A DNA stretch of 14,834 bases from Methanosarcinaceae archaeon (GTDB lineage Archaea; Halobacteriota; Methanosarcinia; Methanosarcinales; Methanosarcinaceae), in the NCBI GenBank assembly GCA_030655675.1, contig JAUSPM010000005.1, positions 1 to 14,834 on the forward strand, in the 5' to 3' direction. The notes beneath the pieces were generated by a model that was not told the DNA's origin, did not search any database, and saw only the letters and a list, made by a program, of their open reading frames with translations. Below, piece after piece: positions 13,516 to 14,834 of this stretch (the stretch's first letter is position 1; the number at the start of each line of letters is the position of its first letter). The translations under genes were made by a program, and so were the position numbers.

Positions 13516-13832
13516 GCCTGATTGACCTCACACTAACACAATGGTTAGTATTATTAGTAGGACTACTTGCCACCATTGTGATCTTGCTAAATTTAATAGT
13601 TATATCTAAACTTAATAATGGGAATTTCAAAACATTTGCCAATATGACATTGTTACTTATACTTATATTCTCAGTTGCCGGATTTTTGCGCTCATTACAA
13701 GTGTTTTCAGAAATTCATTATGTTGCAGATATCCCAATTGTCTATATTGAATATGGAATATACTCTATAGTGTATATTGTCGCAGCCTTCAAAATATATT
13801 CAATTTCAAAGACATTTGGATTTGCTGAATAA
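13512..13832 (+). CDS. Small three-helix membrane protein, second paralogue
   Basis: This 106-residue protein has hydrophobic segments at about residues 9-32, 43-60 and 76-96, the same topology as the preceding gene. It shares that gene's motifs GNFKTFA, FSVAGFLRS, IEY and SKTFGF, but ends right after FGFAE and so lacks the charged tail of the first paralogue. The pair looks like a tandem duplication that has diverged. The ATG at 13512 overlaps the previous stop, and GAGGTGAG (13499-13506) sits five bases upstream, so translation should be coupled. I do not recognise the family. Confidence 0.8.
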   Translation: MSLIDLTLTQWLVLLVGLLATIVILLNLIVISKLNNGNFKTFANMTLLLILIFSVAGFLRSLQVFSEIHYVADIPIVYIEYGIYSIVYIVAAFKIYSISKTFGFAE

Positions 13833-13836
13833 ATAA

Positions 13837-14424
13837 ATGGGGAGTGTGTGTACCATTACTGAAGAAATGATCAAAATAATCGATGAAGCGTTAAAAGACG
13901 AAACTGAACCTGGGATCAGCTTAGTTTTAACTACCGCTAAAAAATACAATGAAGCAAATATCGCACTTACCGAATATATGGTCAACACAAAAGGCATTCC
14001 AGGGGTATATGTCACACTTAATAAACCCTACCGGACAATGATAAAAAACCTTGATGGAAAAGTAGACCTGCGAATGCTCATATTCATTGATGCGATCACA
14101 AAATCAACTGGTGGCAAAATTAACAAAGATGACGAATGCCTATATCTGGATACGATGCAAAACCTCACCGACCTGGGCGTTGCAATTGACCAAGCTATCC
14201 GTGCAATACCAAATGATGAAAAATTCTTGCTGTTCGATTCACTTTCGACACTGTTGATATACAGTCAAGTAGGCAGTGTATCCAAATTTATTCATTTCCT
14301 GACCGGAAAGATACGTGCACTTGGTGTCAATGGAATACTCCTGACTCTTGTACACGGTGAAGAAGACGAATTCCTATCACAACTCTCAATGTTTTGTGAC
14401 CAGACAATATACTTAGATAAATAG
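13837..14424 (+). CDS. RecA-fold (KaiC/Rad55-like) protein lacking a Walker A motif
   Basis: This soluble protein has up to 195 residues. Strand and helix order resemble a single KaiC/Rad55-type RecA domain: GISLVLTTAKKYNEANIAL (about 26-44) where the P-loop strand should be, GVYVTLNKPYRTMIKNL (56-72) like the KaiC segment after it, LIFIDAITKSTGG (81-93), and FLLFDSLSTLLIY (130-142) at the Walker B position, followed by KIRALGVNGILLTLVHG. No GxxxxGK(T/S) is present, so ATP binding is unlikely and a regulatory or scaffold role is inferred. The start is uncertain: ATG 13837 lacks a Shine-Dalgarno site, while GGGGAG lies just inside, so GTG 13846 or ATG 13867 are alternatives. It lies four bases after the second membrane protein. 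Confidence 0.8.
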   Translation: MGSVCTITEEMIKIIDEALKDETEPGISLVLTTAKKYNEANIALTEYMVNTKGIPGVYVTLNKPYRTMIKNLDGKVDLRMLIFIDAITKSTGGKINKDDECLYLDTMQNLTDLGVAIDQAIRAIPNDEKFLLFDSLSTLLIYSQVGSVSKFIHFLTGKIRALGVNGILLTLVHGEEDEFLSQLSMFCDQTIYLDK

Positions 14425-14464
14425 ATGGAGATCGAAACGATTACTCATCACAGTTACCCTATTA

Positions 14465-14472
14465 TTTTTTTT
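14465..14472 (+). terminator. T8 tract after the plus-strand unit
   Basis: Eight consecutive T residues lie about 40 bases after the stop of the RecA-like gene, with no strong hairpin before them. Archaeal RNA polymerase terminates at such U-tracts, so this is the probable end of the three-gene transcript. Confidence 0.5.
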
Positions 14473-14568
14473 CGTAGTATATAATTTATAGAATTATAGT
14501 ATTTGTATAGATGTATTAGTATGGCTGTGTAAATGTGATCGTCCTATTTAAAACTAAAACCAATGCGA

Positions 14569-14582
14569 CCGCCGTCAGGCGG
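14569..14582. repeat. Short GC hairpin CCGCC-GTCA-GGCGG
   Basis: A perfect 5-bp GC stem with a 4-base loop stands out in an AT-rich surrounding. There is no T-tract after it on either strand. It may be part of a dispersed element or an RNA processing hairpin; its role is unknown. Confidence 0.45.
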
Positions 14583-14634
14583 CACGTTCCATACATACTA
14601 AATTAAATAATCTAAATAGTTAGCAAAAAGTGTA

Positions 14635-14691
14635 CAAGAAAATGCTCACTTCGTTCGCATTAACTTGCACTATATATTAATAAAATATATA
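14635..14691 (+). repeat. Structured repeat unit 3
   Basis: Outer arms CAAG (14635-14638) and CTTG (14664-14667) and inner arms AATGC (14641-14645) and GCATT (14657-14661) pair perfectly, with AA opposite AA between them. GTG (14630-14632) and CAC (14668-14670) can extend the stem past a two-base bulge. The AT palindrome TATATATT (14671-14678) / AATATATA (14684-14691) follows. This is the best-preserved fold of the four copies. Confidence 0.8.
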
Positions 14692-14694
14692 CTA

Positions 14695-14752
14695 CAAGAA
14701 AATCTTCGCTGCTGCTCGGATTTACTCGAACTATATGTTTATAAAACATATA
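14695..14752 (+). repeat. Structured repeat unit 4
   Basis: This unit begins 60 bp after unit 3. Outer arms CAAG (14695-14698) and CTCG (14725-14728) pair at three of four positions. Inner arms AATCT (14701-14705) and GGATT (14718-14722) pair with one T-G. The palindrome TATATGTTT (14732-14740) / AAACATATA (14744-14752) is a perfect 9-bp stem with a G-C pair where the other three units have A-T. Confidence 0.8.
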
Positions 14753-14834
14753 CTATTAAAAATAGTGGAATACGCTGAAAGCGATTGAAAATTCGATGTG
14801 TATGCAGGGCAACGCCGCGCTACAAGCGCGTGGT

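Larger units (their letters stand above)
14425..14834. other. Gene-free right end with terminator, hairpins and repeats
   Basis: No supported gene is present in these 410 bp. In order there is a T8 tract, an AT-rich stretch, a short GC hairpin (14569-14582), the two tandem structured repeats (14635-14752), and small hairpins running to the window edge: ACTATT/AATAGT (14752-14766), CGCT/AGCG (14773-14783) and CGCGC/GCGCG (14816-14830). The last 70 bases are richer in GC and stay open in one frame from 14766, so a feature may begin beyond the edge. Confidence 0.6.

Noticed and set aside
14635..14834. tRNA or known ncRNA gene
   Set aside because: There is no cloverleaf, no T-loop consensus GTTCRANYC and no CCA end. 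The short stems do not match tRNA, 5S, SRP or RNase P RNA as I know them.
14766..14834. Start of a protein gene or transposase at the right edge
   Set aside because: One frame is open for 23 codons to the edge and another shows protein-like words interrupted by a TGA, but there is no Shine-Dalgarno site and too little sequence to support a call.

Overview
The window is the spectinomycin/S10-type ribosomal protein superoperon of an archaeon, read entirely on the minus strand. It is followed on the right by a divergent, unrelated three-gene plus-strand unit. The archaeal assignment rests on eL19, eL32 and eS4 interleaved among the universal ribosomal proteins, the RNase P protein Rnp1 between uL29 and uS17, an archaeal-type SecY, and archaeal Shine-Dalgarno sites (GGTGA, GAGGTG). 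Residue-level resemblance of uS8, uL24, uS3 and SecY to sequences I remember from methylotrophic methanogens suggests Methanosarcinales (Methanosarcinaceae). That placement is recalled, not computed.

Layout in transcription order, right to left: uL3 (12602) - uL4 - uL23 - uL2 - uS19 - uL22 - uS3 - uL29 - Rnp1 - uS17 - uL14 - uL24 - eS4 - uL5 - uS14 - uS8 - uL6 - eL32 - eL19 - uL18 - uS5 - uL30 - uL15 (849). All are separated by a few bases or overlap (ATGA, TAATG), and most Shine-Dalgarno sites sit inside the previous gene's last codons, so translation is probably coupled. uS14 is only 50 codons. Several ORFs have an upstream in-frame GTG that I rejected in favour of an ATG correctly spaced from a Shine-Dalgarno site. 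Together these genes supply large- and small-subunit proteins, tRNA 5' processing (RNase P) and, after a gap, the protein-conducting channel SecY, cut by the left window edge.

The uL15-secY junction (572-848) holds a hairpin/T-tract terminator overlapping the uL15 stop and two tandem copies of a structured repeat. The same repeat occurs as another tandem pair at 14635-14752, beyond the plus-strand unit. All four copies fold into a two-part stem-loop followed by an AT-rich palindrome. The first bases of the inner stems are spaced 60 bp at both sites, and stem positions covary (C-G, T-A and G-C at one position). This is the strongest unexplained signal in the window.

The 553-bp divergent spacer 12603-13155 holds candidate promoters in both directions, a 10-bp-period direct repeat and two dyads, but no convincing gene. 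The plus-strand unit (13156-14424) encodes two small paralogous three-helix membrane proteins and a soluble protein that looks like a KaiC/RadA-type RecA fold without a P-loop, followed by a T8 tract. The last 410 bp hold hairpins and repeats and no gene I can support.
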